A stretch of 64,000 nt of DNA, from positions 14,245-78,244 of the forward strand of contig CAYXOL010000019.1 of the NCBI GenBank assembly GCA_964467165.1, read 5' to 3'. How positions within the stretch are numbered: position 1 is the first letter of the stretch; each line of letters begins with the position of its first letter. Shown here in pieces: positions 34,823-43,777 of this stretch. This DNA comes from Clostridium_AD sp964467165 (GTDB taxonomy: Bacteria > Bacillota > Clostridia > Clostridiales > Clostridiaceae). Under the pieces are notes generated by a model that ran no database searches, was not told the origin of the DNA, and saw nothing but the letters and a program-made list of their open reading frames with translations. Both the position numbers and the translations under genes were made by a program.

Positions 34823-35737
34823 TTATGAATAAAGTGATTTAGGAAACCCCTCTCTATACTTGCCTCTAGTTTGTAATCCCCCTATGCCCTTAAGCCCCGT
34901 TATGGTGTTTTGTATAACATCCTCTATAGCTACAACATTTTCTATATTTGTATAGGCTATCTTCTCAGCTACTAATACAGGGTCCAAGCAGTGAATTAAG
35001 ACACGATTTGGAGAAGAAGCAAAATTAGCACCAGCATCTAAAATTGACTCATAGCAAGATTGGCAAGCCCCAGCAAATATAACTAAATCATCATAGTTGC
35101 TATTATAAGCTCTAAGAGCTATAACCGACTCAACAAAATACTTTGAATTTCTATAGCTATTTAAATTCATATAATCAGTTGTTCCTTTTAACATACCATC
35201 ATGACCTGTCATTATTACTATATCTGGTTTGATTTGTTTAACTAAATTTAATATTTCATTTGGTTGATTTTTTTCTGACATCACTCTTCCTACTGCTTCT
35301 AAGGATAGCTGCTTGTAAGTTTTTAAGCAAACTTCTAGATATTCTGCATCACCATCTACATGTAGTATTTTTCCTGGTCTTCCAAAACCCATTTGTTTAT
35401 TCTTATATTCTTTGCCTTCCTTATACTTTTCTTGTTTCGATTGAAAATCTTTGATTTTAACGTTAATATCTATGGCCGACCCCCTAGTTCCCTTAATCCT
35501 ACTCATTAATATTCTTTTGATAGTTGCATTTACTTTTTTATTAAATACCTTGTCAATTTCGCCAATCTTATTTTCTGATACTAATTCTAAATCCTCACAT
35601 AAAGAGTCCGCCTCAATTCTTAAATTTATTCCCTTAAGTAAATATACTGACCTATTATTCACAGTCATAATGTCTATTATCTTAAATGTAATGTCCCCAC
35701 CGTAGGATTTTCTTACTACAATGTCTCCTATTTCCAA
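34823..35737 (-). CDS. yabG: Sporulation-specific cysteine protease YabG
   Basis: Mother-cell protease that trims coat proteins in Bacillus; in C. difficile it processes preproSleC and CspBA. It has 304 residues. Putative catalytic residues are the His in IVIMTGHDGML and the Cys in IFAGACQSCYES. The N-terminal domain (about 1-60, MEIGDIVVRKSYGGDITF) is SH3-like. The start is ATG 35737. It lies between veg and a DUF975 gene with its own terminator. Confidence 0.93.
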   Translation of the reverse strand: MEIGDIVVRKSYGGDITFKIIDIMTVNNRSVYLLKGINLRIEADSLCEDLELVSENKIGEIDKVFNKKVNATIKRILMSRIKGTRGSAIDINVKIKDFQSKQEKYKEGKEYKNKQMGFGRPGKILHVDGDAEYLEVCLKTYKQLSLEAVGRVMSEKNQPNEILNLVKQIKPDIVIMTGHDGMLKGTTDYMNLNSYRNSKYFVESVIALRAYNSNYDDLVIFAGACQSCYESILDAGANFASSPNRVLIHCLDPVLVAEKIAYTNIENVVAIEDVIQNTITGLKGIGGLQTRGKYREGFPKSLYS

Positions 35738-35808
35738 AATATCATCTCCATAATAAAGCTTGTAATATATATTATGAAAATATATTTAATAGGTGAGTAT
35801 AAAAAAAA

Positions 35809-35834
35809 TTCTCCATTATTAAGATATTGGAGAA
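35809..35834 (-). terminator. Terminator after the DUF975 gene
   Basis: TTCTCCAT (35809-35816) and a near-complement ATTGGAGAA (35826-35834) form a stem right after the stop codon, followed by T8 on the minus strand. Confidence 0.75.
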
Positions 35835-35847
35835 ACTTTTATTAAAT

Positions 35848-36594
35848 CTATTCTATACTATTAATCTTATTATTTTCCTCACTACCTACATACTCTAAAT
35901 TTTCATTAGAAGCATCCTTTAAGTCTTGATAAAAACCTGCAAAAGATGCTTGACTATATGGTCTAAGCCATATAAAACCTATTCCTAAAGTTAATAAACA
36001 CAATACAAACCATCCTGCAAAGCTTAAATACAAGCTAAACAATTTTCCCTTTTGGCCATCCATCATGTCTTTGCTACGGTTTATAACATCCACAGAACTC
36101 AATTCTGGATTGTCTATCAATATATAGTACGCCATAGCATAATTTAAACTAGCTATTATTCCAGGGACTATAAGCAGCAAAGCCCATAACATTATAAATA
36201 TACCCATTAGTAAATTCAGCAAGAACGCCTTCCAAAAATACTTAAATCCTCTAAAAACATCCTGTATTCTAGCATCAGTTTTACGTATCAAGTTTAGAAA
36301 AAACCTTGAAACCCCGTAAGTTATTGGTCCTCCGATAACTAGCAATATAAGCATCCCTATATTTTGACCTTTCCCATTATTCCCTGCAGTCCAGTATCTA
36401 AATATTCCATGTATTGGATTATTAATAACATTAGTTACCCTTTCTTTAATCTGCGGGTCCTGTGTGACCAATTGTGTTAAAACCCATGCTATCATACATA
36501 CTAATATAGCTACAGTCCAATTGTCTGATAAATTCTCTCTTGCTCCTTGACGTATTTCACTATTACTTTTCAATTTCGAAGTATTAATATACAT
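35848..36594 (-). CDS. DUF975 family membrane protein
   Basis: A 248-residue membrane protein of the DUF975 family with about five to six hydrophobic segments. The N-terminus NSEIRQGARENLSDNWTVAI is the family hallmark. A central charged loop DVINRSKDMMDGQKGKLF precedes the last helices. The family's molecular role is not known to me. It is monocistronic with its own terminator and separates yabG from the coat-kinase cluster. Confidence 0.85.
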   Translation of the reverse strand: MYINTSKLKSNSEIRQGARENLSDNWTVAILVCMIAWVLTQLVTQDPQIKERVTNVINNPIHGIFRYWTAGNNGKGQNIGMLILLVIGGPITYGVSRFFLNLIRKTDARIQDVFRGFKYFWKAFLLNLLMGIFIMLWALLLIVPGIIASLNYAMAYYILIDNPELSSVDVINRSKDMMDGQKGKLFSLYLSFAGWFVLCLLTLGIGFIWLRPYSQASFAGFYQDLKDASNENLEYVGSEENNKINSIE

Positions 36595-36719
36595 ATATCC
36601 CCCTTGTGTTACCTGATACTGTTAAAACCTTTTTATTATTTACCTTAAATGGTAATCTATACTATTAAATCTTATTTTATAATACCTGATACTATTTGTC
36701 AATTTTTGTTTGATAAAAT

Positions 36720-36758
36720 AATAAAGCCATGTAAATAAGTTGTCTACATGACCTTATT
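36720..36758 (-). terminator. Terminator after the first CotS-like gene
   Basis: AATAAAGCCATGTA (36720-36733) and TACATGACCTTATT (36745-36758) form a near-complete stem 18 bp past the stop of the 36776 gene. Confidence 0.65.
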
Positions 36759-36775
36759 ATATAATTCTAAATGTA

Positions 36776-37780
36776 CTACCTCTGATTAAATGCTTTCTTA
36801 TATTCTTCAATAAATGCCGTGCTCTTTTCTTTTTCAGAAATTAGCTCCTCCATCTTCTTATTAAAGGTATTTTGAATCCAAGTAACTTCATTATAATAAT
36901 ATCTATTACAAAGCCTCCAATAGCGTTGTGGAAATACTAAAAATGCATATATAAGTCGATACTCTTCTTCTAACAGAGGATTTACACTACTATATGCCTG
37001 GAGTATTATTTCAGCATATTTTATGTCCCAATCCTGCTTCTTAAGCACTTTAATTAAAAAATTAGATAAATCAAATGCTTTTACTTCTCTTTTGCAGTAA
37101 TCAAAATCAATTATGTTAACATCATTATTTTTATCAATAATAATATTATGATGTGTATAATCATGGTGACAAAACCCTTTTTCTTCTTCCGTTTGCCTAC
37201 ATATATCAAAATACAATGAATCATCGAGTATTGCCATGGCTCTTTTACCCAGTTCCTTTTGAGCGTCCACACTCTTAATATAATTAATATCAAAGTCAGT
37301 TTTAAAATTTTTCTTTTTCCTAATCATGTCTTTCATTTTATCAAAAGACTTTATTCGTTTTTCCATCAAATGCGGCCATCTTCCAAGATCTGTCTTTAAC
37401 TTGCTATTTTCCGGCGGTTCATATCCCTTAGATGCAATATGCATATAAGCCAATTTTTTTGAAGCAGCTATTAAATCCTCCTCATTGTGAAAATCGCATT
37501 CTCGACCATCTATCCAGGATGATAGTGTGTAAATATCTTCATTAACTAAAGCATACGGATTCCCCTCAGTATTCAAAAAATATCTATCTATTTTATTAAA
37601 TCCATTATTTGCTAGATGTTCTTTGGCTCCGTATACAAACAAAAGTTTTTGTGTTCCATAATTTATTTTCTTTAAACATTTAGCTCCATCATCTGTCTTT
37701 AGAAAGTATACTCCCTTGTTAGGACGTATACTTTCTATTTTAATACCATATTGCCTCTCAATTTCAAATTCCCTCATCAT
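36776..37780 (-). CDS. Spore coat CotS-family kinase (copy 1)
   Basis: CotS-like protein with the aminoglycoside-phosphotransferase/choline-kinase fold. It has 334 residues: an N-lobe (about 15-95), then the catalytic loop CHHDYTHHNIIIDKN with HxD, and the metal-binding IIDFDYC. Catalytic residues are intact, so activity is possible; CotS proteins of Bacillus are found in the coat, but their substrates are unknown. The start is ATG 37780 behind GGGGGG; ATG 37789 abuts the G-run and is less likely. It is divergent from the glycosyltransferase at 37921. Confidence 0.85.
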   Translation of the reverse strand: MMREFEIERQYGIKIESIRPNKGVYFLKTDDGAKCLKKINYGTQKLLFVYGAKEHLANNGFNKIDRYFLNTEGNPYALVNEDIYTLSSWIDGRECDFHNEEDLIAASKKLAYMHIASKGYEPPENSKLKTDLGRWPHLMEKRIKSFDKMKDMIRKKKNFKTDFDINYIKSVDAQKELGKRAMAILDDSLYFDICRQTEEEKGFCHHDYTHHNIIIDKNNDVNIIDFDYCKREVKAFDLSNFLIKVLKKQDWDIKYAEIILQAYSSVNPLLEEEYRLIYAFLVFPQRYWRLCNRYYYNEVTWIQNTFNKKMEELISEKEKSTAFIEEYKKAFNQR

Positions 37781-37868
37781 GTTATTCATCCCCCCCCTAT
37801 AATTTATATTACTAATATATTTTTTTAGAATATATTCTTATATGTTTTAATAACATTTATGATTTCTT

Positions 37869-37896
37869 TTAATATAATAGAGTATATTCATATATT
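37869..37896 (+). promoter_or_regulatory. Candidate sporulation promoter (sigma-E/K-like) for GT1
   Basis: CATATATT (37889-37896) resembles the sigma-E -10 CATACAnT and also the sigma-K -10 CATAnnnTA in its first nine bases. TTAATATA (37869-37876) lies 12 bp upstream. The ends are only suggestive, and I cannot choose between the two sigma factors. Confidence 0.35.
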
Positions 37897-37920
37897 AATC
37901 AGTATTTAAGGAGTCTTAAA

Positions 37921-39048
37921 ATGAAAATTGGAATTGATGCAAGAGCTGCAAAATGGTACAGAGGAACTGGTATAGGAACTTATTGTTACCAACTAATTCA
38001 CTCTTTAAATAAAATAGACAACTATAATGATTATTCTCTTTTTGTACCAAATGATTGTCGGCTCGCCATACCTTTTGGAGAAAATTTTCACATAAAAAAT
38101 ATTAAACAAGAAAATCAAAATAATTTTTGGAATGAGGTGAATATTCCTAACCCATTTATGGACAAATCTATGGACATATACCACGTACCTCAAAACGGAA
38201 TTGGATTACCTGAAAAGAAACAGTGTCCCTTCGTTATTACCTTACATGATGTTATCCCCTATAAAATGCCAGAAACTGTTGGGCAGCAATATTTAAAAAT
38301 TTTCAAAGAAAAATTGCCCAATATAATTTCTATGTGTGATGGAATAATTACTGTGTCTGAATATTCAAAGCAAGATATTGCTAACGCTTTTAATTTTCCA
38401 AAAGAAAAAATATATGTTACTTATTTAGCTAGTGAGGATATTTATAAACCTTATAACAAAACTCTTAGTAAATTAATTATCGAAAAAAACTATTCTATAT
38501 CAGGAGACTATATTCTATATATCGGCGGATTTAGTCCTAGAAAGAACATTCTTGGACTCCTGGAATCCTTCAGCATACTCTTTCCAAAATTAAAAAAAGA
38601 TATGAAACTTGTCATTGCAGGTAGCAAAGGTAAATCCTATGATATGTATAAAAAAAGAGCACAAGCTTTGCATATTGAAGATAAAGTAATTTTCCCTGGC
38701 TTCATATCTATGGACCATATTCCCTTCATGTATAATGCTTGTGAGCTCTTTGTATATCCTTCTTTTTATGAAGGCTTTGGACTACCTCCCATTGAAGCAA
38801 TGGCTTGTGGAGTTCCTGTAATCACATCAAACGTTACCTCAATACCTGAAATAGTTAAGGATTCAACCTTGCTTGTAAATCCATATGATCTTGTTGAATT
38901 AAGCGAAAACATGTATAATGCTATCTTTGATAATGACTTAAGACAATCACTTATTAATAAAGGACTAAAAAGAGCCTCTACACTAACTTGGGAACATACC
39001 GCTGCTGATACTCTAAAGGCTTATGAAAATATAATATTGAATAAATAG
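37921..39048 (+). CDS. GT4-family glycosyltransferase (CotSA-like, copy 1)
   Basis: GT-B glycosyltransferase of family 4. It has 375 residues: an N-terminal acceptor domain beginning KIGIDARAAKWYRGTGIGTY, a nucleotide-sugar domain with YIGGFSPRKNI, and the EGFGLPPIEAMACGVPVI donor-binding E-x7-E region. Its neighbours are CotS-like kinases, as CotSA lies next to CotS in Bacillus, so a spore-coat glycan role is inferred. The ribosome site is AAGGAG before ATG 37921. It pairs with the 42563 gene as a near-duplicate unit. Confidence 0.88.
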   Translation: MKIGIDARAAKWYRGTGIGTYCYQLIHSLNKIDNYNDYSLFVPNDCRLAIPFGENFHIKNIKQENQNNFWNEVNIPNPFMDKSMDIYHVPQNGIGLPEKKQCPFVITLHDVIPYKMPETVGQQYLKIFKEKLPNIISMCDGIITVSEYSKQDIANAFNFPKEKIYVTYLASEDIYKPYNKTLSKLIIEKNYSISGDYILYIGGFSPRKNILGLLESFSILFPKLKKDMKLVIAGSKGKSYDMYKKRAQALHIEDKVIFPGFISMDHIPFMYNACELFVYPSFYEGFGLPPIEAMACGVPVITSNVTSIPEIVKDSTLLVNPYDLVELSENMYNAIFDNDLRQSLINKGLKRASTLTWEHTAADTLKAYENIILNK

Positions 39049-39129
39049 AACTGGCTTACCCCTTCATAACATCATTATTATAAAAGCTAGTTATTTTATG
39101 GGCAAGTCTACTTTAAGCCGCCAAAAGTA

Positions 39130-39166
39130 AATCCCCCTATAGTGTATCTATCGCTATAAGGGGATT
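39130..39166. terminator. Bidirectional terminator between GT1 and the second CotS kinase
   Basis: AATCCCCCTATAG (39130-39142) and CTATAAGGGGATT (39154-39166) form a 13-bp stem with one mismatch, between convergent genes. Confidence 0.75.
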
Positions 39167-39171
39167 CTTAA

Positions 39172-40227
39172 CTAACAATTATAATTTTTCTTAAAAGCCT
39201 CTAAAAACAATTCTCTATCTTCTCTATATTCCACTTTGCCCTTTAATCTGTTTAAAAACACCTCTTCACTCCACTGTTTTTTCCTTGTGTAATAATCTCT
39301 AGCTATACCGCAAAAATCCTCTGGAAAGCTAAGCATACCATATAATACCTCTAGCTCCCGATGGTCTAATGGGTTTATTGATGTATATTCATTTAAAATA
39401 CTATGGCATTTTTCTATATCATAGGCGGAATTTTTAATTGCTTTATTTATAAAATTACAAATATCGTGTACTTTTAAATCTACCACCGCATAATCAAAGT
39501 CTAAGAAATATACTTGCTCCTCATTAATTAATATATTATGATGAGCTAAGTCATGATGACAAAATGCTATTTTTTCTTTTTCCTTGCATAAATTGTAATA
39601 CTCCGATGCTTCCAAAATTTTTATGCTTTGTATTATATTTCCTTCATAATATTCCTCATGTTCTAAAAATATACAATCAAATTCATTTTTATTTTCATAT
39701 AGAGATGCTATACTTTTAAAAAACCTAAGTTCTCCTAACTTTTTATTGAAAATCTCTATCACCCTACCACATAAATAACGGTTTTGATTTTTCGCAATTA
39801 AGATTTCAAAAGCCTCTTCATTCACAAGTCCTTCCGATGCACGGTGAAGTTCTGCGAGTTTTCTGGAGGTTAATATAACATCTACAGGATTGCTATACTC
39901 ACACTCTCGCCCTTGTACTAAATTCATTATGCAGTATATATCATCTTTCCAAGGAGCATATATGAGTTTATCTTTTGTCTTTTCAAATTCAATGATATTA
40001 CTAAACCTATGGTTTTTAAGATACTCAAGACCATAATTAATAAATTCAAGCCTTGAAGTACCATAATTCAACTTTTTTAACACCTTATCGCCTTTATCCG
40101 TGTTAAGTATAAATACTTTTCTCACTGGAATAACATCGTTAACTAATAAATTAAATTCGCTAAACAAATTTATATCTAAATCATATTTGCTTAAATAAGT
40201 CCTATCTTTATATCTAATGTCTAACAT
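39172..40227 (-). CDS. Spore coat CotS-family kinase (copy 2)
   Basis: CotS-like kinase-fold protein of 351 residues. The catalytic loop CHHDLAHHNILINE and the metal-binding FLDFDYAVVD are intact, and the CotS-typical YGTSRLEFINYG-like N-lobe segment is present. The start is ATG 40227. It lies downstream of the pseudokinase gene, separated from it by about 80 bp, and the two may be cotranscribed. The substrate is unknown. Confidence 0.83.
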   Translation of the reverse strand: MLDIRYKDRTYLSKYDLDINLFSEFNLLVNDVIPVRKVFILNTDKGDKVLKKLNYGTSRLEFINYGLEYLKNHRFSNIIEFEKTKDKLIYAPWKDDIYCIMNLVQGRECEYSNPVDVILTSRKLAELHRASEGLVNEEAFEILIAKNQNRYLCGRVIEIFNKKLGELRFFKSIASLYENKNEFDCIFLEHEEYYEGNIIQSIKILEASEYYNLCKEKEKIAFCHHDLAHHNILINEEQVYFLDFDYAVVDLKVHDICNFINKAIKNSAYDIEKCHSILNEYTSINPLDHRELEVLYGMLSFPEDFCGIARDYYTRKKQWSEEVFLNRLKGKVEYREDRELFLEAFKKNYNC

Positions 40228-40309
40228 GTTATCACCTCTTTAAATCATAACTTTTGCAGCTATTCATCATCTTCCATACTGTAATATTATGTTTTCATGC
40301 AATTCCATT

Positions 40310-41068
40310 TTAAAATAAAGAATCTCCATCTTGGCTTATCGCTTTAATAAGTTTTTTTGTAAATCTATCCTCATTGATTTTATTTTTACATTCTCTATAC
40401 TTATTACAACACCTCATAAATGCATAAGGATAAGAAACTAAAGCCAAAACAAATCCTAAGCTGTTTGCATCTAGCCCCTCTATATAGCAGAATTCACCAG
40501 CAAGTTTTCTAAAATTAAGTTTAAGTCCTTTCCTCTTTAATTTACTAAGCAAAACAATACAATCCATTTCAACCATGTTATAACTACTATCTTCAAAACT
40601 AACCACGTAAACAAAATTATCTTTTAGAAGGTTTTTAAAATCTGTATTTCCTAGGCATATTTCCCCCCTTCTCATACTCCTTGATATAATCCCTATATAG
40701 TCTTTGTGATACACTTCGTTTATACACTCTTCCCCTCTTTTTATAACTGCCTCTCCATATTTAATAACTAACTGTTCAAATGCATTTTTAGGCTCATTTC
40801 TTTTAATATTTTTTATATCAGACTCCAGCTTTTTATTGTAAATTTTATACTCCTCTATTAATTTTCCTGTATTGTTATTTAGTCTACTTCTGAGATATCC
40901 ATTAAATCCTCGGGATTTTTCATGAAAATCATAAATATTTCCCAACTGTTTTATTACTAATTCCTCCGTTATGTCTAGATCTATATTTTTAAAATCGGTT
41001 GCTCTTACATTTTTAACACCTTTAAACATCATATACTCAGAAAAATCATTGTAGATGCTTATTGCCAC
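40310..41068 (-). CDS. CotS-like pseudokinase
   Basis: A 252-residue paralog of the neighbouring CotS kinases that lacks the first half of the N-lobe and has decayed catalytic motifs. The position of the active-site CHHDYTHHN loop reads CLGNTDFKNLL, so the HxD pair is lost; the IDFDYC metal motif reads VSFEDSS. The C-terminal helical region (VSYPYAFMRCCNKYREC) still matches its paralogs. The start is GTG 41068 behind AGAGG; ATG 41074 is the alternative. It sits between an intact CotS kinase and a coiled-coil protein, on the same strand, so it could be a scaffold or regulator. Confidence 0.7.
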   Translation of the reverse strand: MAISIYNDFSEYMMFKGVKNVRATDFKNIDLDITEELVIKQLGNIYDFHEKSRGFNGYLRSRLNNNTGKLIEEYKIYNKKLESDIKNIKRNEPKNAFEQLVIKYGEAVIKRGEECINEVYHKDYIGIISRSMRRGEICLGNTDFKNLLKDNFVYVVSFEDSSYNMVEMDCIVLLSKLKRKGLKLNFRKLAGEFCYIEGLDANSLGFVLALVSYPYAFMRCCNKYRECKNKINEDRFTKKLIKAISQDGDSLF

Positions 41069-41117
41069 TGGCATCACCTCTAATTAAATCTTTTAATCCT
41101 TAAATAATAACTATGGA

Positions 41118-41342
41118 CTATCTATTCTTTTTATAATTTTTGTCCATTTTCTTTAATATTTCTTTTTGTTCAAATTCTAACTCTCTAATTTTTTTTTGTC
41201 TTTTTTTTATTTTTTTAAGTTTTTTAACCTCCTCCTTCATATTATCAAGTCTGGTATCATATTCTTCTACGGTGGATTGCTGTGAATCAATGATTTCCAC
41301 TTCACTTTCCTCCATGTACAGGTCATCTTTGCTTTTTCCCAC
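41118..41342 (-). CDS. Small charged coiled-coil protein
   Basis: A 74-residue hypothetical protein. The N-terminal third is acidic (YMEESEVEIIDSQQS), and the C-terminal half is a Lys/Glu-rich helix with heptad-like spacing, predicted as a coiled coil. I do not recognise the family. The start is GTG 41342 behind GGGAGG, 4 bp after the CotS copy 3 stop, so it is translationally coupled. Position inside the coat cluster suggests a small coat-associated protein. Confidence 0.55.
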   Translation of the reverse strand: MGKSKDDLYMEESEVEIIDSQQSTVEEYDTRLDNMKEEVKKLKKIKKRQKKIRELEFEQKEILKKMDKNYKKNR

Positions 41343-41346
41343 AATA

Positions 41347-42357
41347 CTACCTCCCATAATTTATTTTTCTTAATTTCTCAATTAAAATCTGTCTATCTAT
41401 CCTATCATCATAAATTTTTTCAAGTTTCTTCAAGAAAAACTCTTCACCCCAATCCTTTTTTTCCCAATAGTACTGAATTCCGGTTTGCCAATATTCCTGA
41501 GGAAACTCCATAAACGCTGCCATTACATCTATGTCACTCTTATAAATCGCATTTGTGGCATCATACTCATCCATTATAAAAAGTGAATTAGTCAAGGTCC
41601 ATTTCCCGTTTTTCATTCTTCTTATAAGCAGGCTACTTAAATCGTGTAAATGAGTATCTAAGATACAATAATCAAAATCAATGATGTTAACTTCTCCATT
41701 TTTTCCCATTAATATATTATGGTGGGCATAATCATGATGGCATAATCCCCTATGTTTAATTTCATCTTTCATTTTATTTATATATTCACTTTTGCATAAA
41801 TTATATATCGATCTACTGCACCTATCTAGTTCCTCTTCCATTATTAACAAATAGTTTTTATCAAACTGCGTAATATGTTCTTTTTCATTTATCCTTCTTT
41901 TGAAATCTAATATTTCCTTTTGCCTCGTCTTAAAAGTTTCTATCCATTTAAGCCATCCAATTCTAGGTTTCATATCAGTTGTAACTTTAAAATTTAAACT
42001 CTTCTTGTGAAGATCTGCAAGCTTTGAGGTACAAACTTTTATTTCTACTGGATTATCATAATTGCACTGTCTTGCATTGATCCAAGGTGTCAAATAAGCG
42101 TATTTATTCTCAATGGCTACATAATCCTTTTTATCATTAGTCACAATAATTTCAGGTATATTTTGAAAACCATTGCCTTGTAAATGTTTTATTGCGCCAA
42201 TAATAAATAAAAAATGCTTAAAGTCATACTTAATGATTTTCAAGCAATACATGTGATTTTCAGTTTCTATTCTGTAAACATTTTTTATTTTCTTTATATC
42301 ATTGGTACAAAGAGAATAATTGTCCTTTACTAACTGCTTTAATTCCTGGATTTCCAA
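41347..42357 (-). CDS. Spore coat CotS-family kinase (copy 3)
   Basis: CotS-like kinase-fold protein with intact catalytic loop CHHDYAHHNILMGKN and IIDFDYC. It has 336 residues from the TTG at 42357, which is seven bases behind GGAGG; ATG 42363 abuts the ribosome site and is less likely, and a longer frame to 42420 has no site. It leads a likely operon with the coiled-coil protein, the pseudokinase and CotS copy 2. It is divergent from the GT at 42563, mirroring the pair at 36776/37921. Confidence 0.83.
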   Translation of the reverse strand: MEIQELKQLVKDNYSLCTNDIKKIKNVYRIETENHMYCLKIIKYDFKHFLFIIGAIKHLQGNGFQNIPEIIVTNDKKDYVAIENKYAYLTPWINARQCNYDNPVEIKVCTSKLADLHKKSLNFKVTTDMKPRIGWLKWIETFKTRQKEILDFKRRINEKEHITQFDKNYLLIMEEELDRCSRSIYNLCKSEYINKMKDEIKHRGLCHHDYAHHNILMGKNGEVNIIDFDYCILDTHLHDLSSLLIRRMKNGKWTLTNSLFIMDEYDATNAIYKSDIDVMAAFMEFPQEYWQTGIQYYWEKKDWGEEFFLKKLEKIYDDRIDRQILIEKLRKINYGR

Positions 42358-42562
42358 GTCCATGCCTCCGAAATATTGTTCTATTGTAGTATATGAACAC
42401 ACTGAATTATTTGTGCACAATAATCTTTAGCCTAATAGCACACTTTTTATATGGAAATAATATATTAATATATACTATCTTTTAGACAAGATGATAAGTA
42501 GCATCACAAGTAATGATTTTATTGTGAATGCTGATTTTTAAATAATATTAAGGAGTGAACCC

Positions 42563-43696
42563 ATGAGGATTGCAATTGATGCTAGAGGTATCAATTTCTA
42601 TAGTGGCACTGGCATAGGAACTTATACGGAAAATGTACTTAAAAATTTAATTAACATAGATCCTATAAATAGCTACAATATTTACTGGTCAGGTGGTAAT
42701 TATGAGAGCATAAAAAAAGAAAACTGCAAAATAATAATGACCTCAAAAAAGCATCAAAGATTCTTTGAGGATCACTATTTTCCAGCCAATTTATCAAAGG
42801 AAAAAATAGACATATATCATATGCCACAAAACGGAATCGGTTACTCCGAGGGAATAGCTTGCAAGAAAATAATCACTATACATGATTTAATTCCCTACGT
42901 TATGCCTGAAACTGTTGGAAAAGGGTATTTGCTAAAGTTTTTAAAAGAAATGCCTTTAATTATAGGGGGGGCTGATGGAATAATAACTGTGTCCGAATTT
43001 TCAAAGCGGGATATTCTTAAATTTTTTCCTGTAGATGAAAAGAAAATTTTTGTGACTCCACTAGCCGCAGATAAGAAATATACTCCTTTAGATAAATTGT
43101 TTTGCGGGGATTTCTTGAATAATATATATAATTTAACCCATCCATTTATACTTTATCTAGGAGGTTTTAGCGAAAGAAAAAATGTTGCATCTGTCTTGAT
43201 TGCCTTTTCTAAAATATATAAGGATTTAAACAAGAATTATAATTTAGTTATTGTAGGTGGGTATAAAGACTCCAGCCAAAGATTAATAAAGCTTACAAAT
43301 GAGTTGAAGATAGGCTCTCATGTTATTTTTACTGGGTTTGTACCAGAAGAACATTTACCCATTTTCTATAACTCTTGTGATGCTTTTATATATCCTTCCT
43401 TTTACGAAGGTTTTGGACTTCCTCCACTGGAGGCTATGAATTGTGGCACCCCTGTTATAACCTCTAATCTTACCTCTATTCCTGAAGTAGTAGGCGATGG
43501 TGGAATTTTAATAAACCCTTATGACATCTCAGAGATAGCTCTGGCCATAGGCAATTTGCTGAGTAACGAAAAATTAAAGGAAGAATTGAGTTGTAAGGCC
43601 TTAAAAAGGGCAAGTGCATTTTCTTGGCAAAACACTGCTGTTAACACTCTTAAGGTTTATGAGCATGTATATAATGCTAATTCTCCCACACAATAA
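42563..43696 (+). CDS. GT4-family glycosyltransferase (CotSA-like, copy 2)
   Basis: GT-B glycosyltransferase, 377 residues, closely related to the 37921 gene. N-terminus RIAIDARGINFYSGTGIGTY, GGFSERKNVASVL, and EGFGLPPLEAMNCGTPVIT are aligned motif for motif. The ribosome site is AAGGAG. It is the mate of the divergent CotS copy 3. Donor and acceptor sugars are not predictable. Terminator hairpins follow it. Confidence 0.88.
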   Translation: MRIAIDARGINFYSGTGIGTYTENVLKNLINIDPINSYNIYWSGGNYESIKKENCKIIMTSKKHQRFFEDHYFPANLSKEKIDIYHMPQNGIGYSEGIACKKIITIHDLIPYVMPETVGKGYLLKFLKEMPLIIGGADGIITVSEFSKRDILKFFPVDEKKIFVTPLAADKKYTPLDKLFCGDFLNNIYNLTHPFILYLGGFSERKNVASVLIAFSKIYKDLNKNYNLVIVGGYKDSSQRLIKLTNELKIGSHVIFTGFVPEEHLPIFYNSCDAFIYPSFYEGFGLPPLEAMNCGTPVITSNLTSIPEVVGDGGILINPYDISEIALAIGNLLSNEKLKEELSCKALKRASAFSWQNTAVNTLKVYEHVYNANSPTQ

Positions 43697-43701
43697 AAAA
43701 A

Positions 43702-43717
43702 GTAGCTATTAAGCTAC
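43702..43717. terminator. Bidirectional terminator between GT2 and larB
   Basis: GTAGCT-ATTA-AGCTAC hairpin in A7/CTTTT context, lying between convergent transcripts. It should end the GT2 transcript. Confidence 0.75.
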
Positions 43718-43731
43718 CTTTTGATCAATCA

Positions 43732-43776
43732 ATGAAGGTTAGGCATGTAGACCTGTTGTCCCTGCTGAACCTTCAT
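43732..43776. other. Stem-loop after larB
   Basis: 9-bp perfect arms ATGAAGGTT/AACCTTCAT around a 27-base loop that itself has an AGG...CCT inner pairing, immediately after the larB stop. It may help terminate larB. Both strands also read as tiny open frames because of the symmetry, with no ribosome site. Confidence 0.5.
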
Positions 43777-43777
43777 C

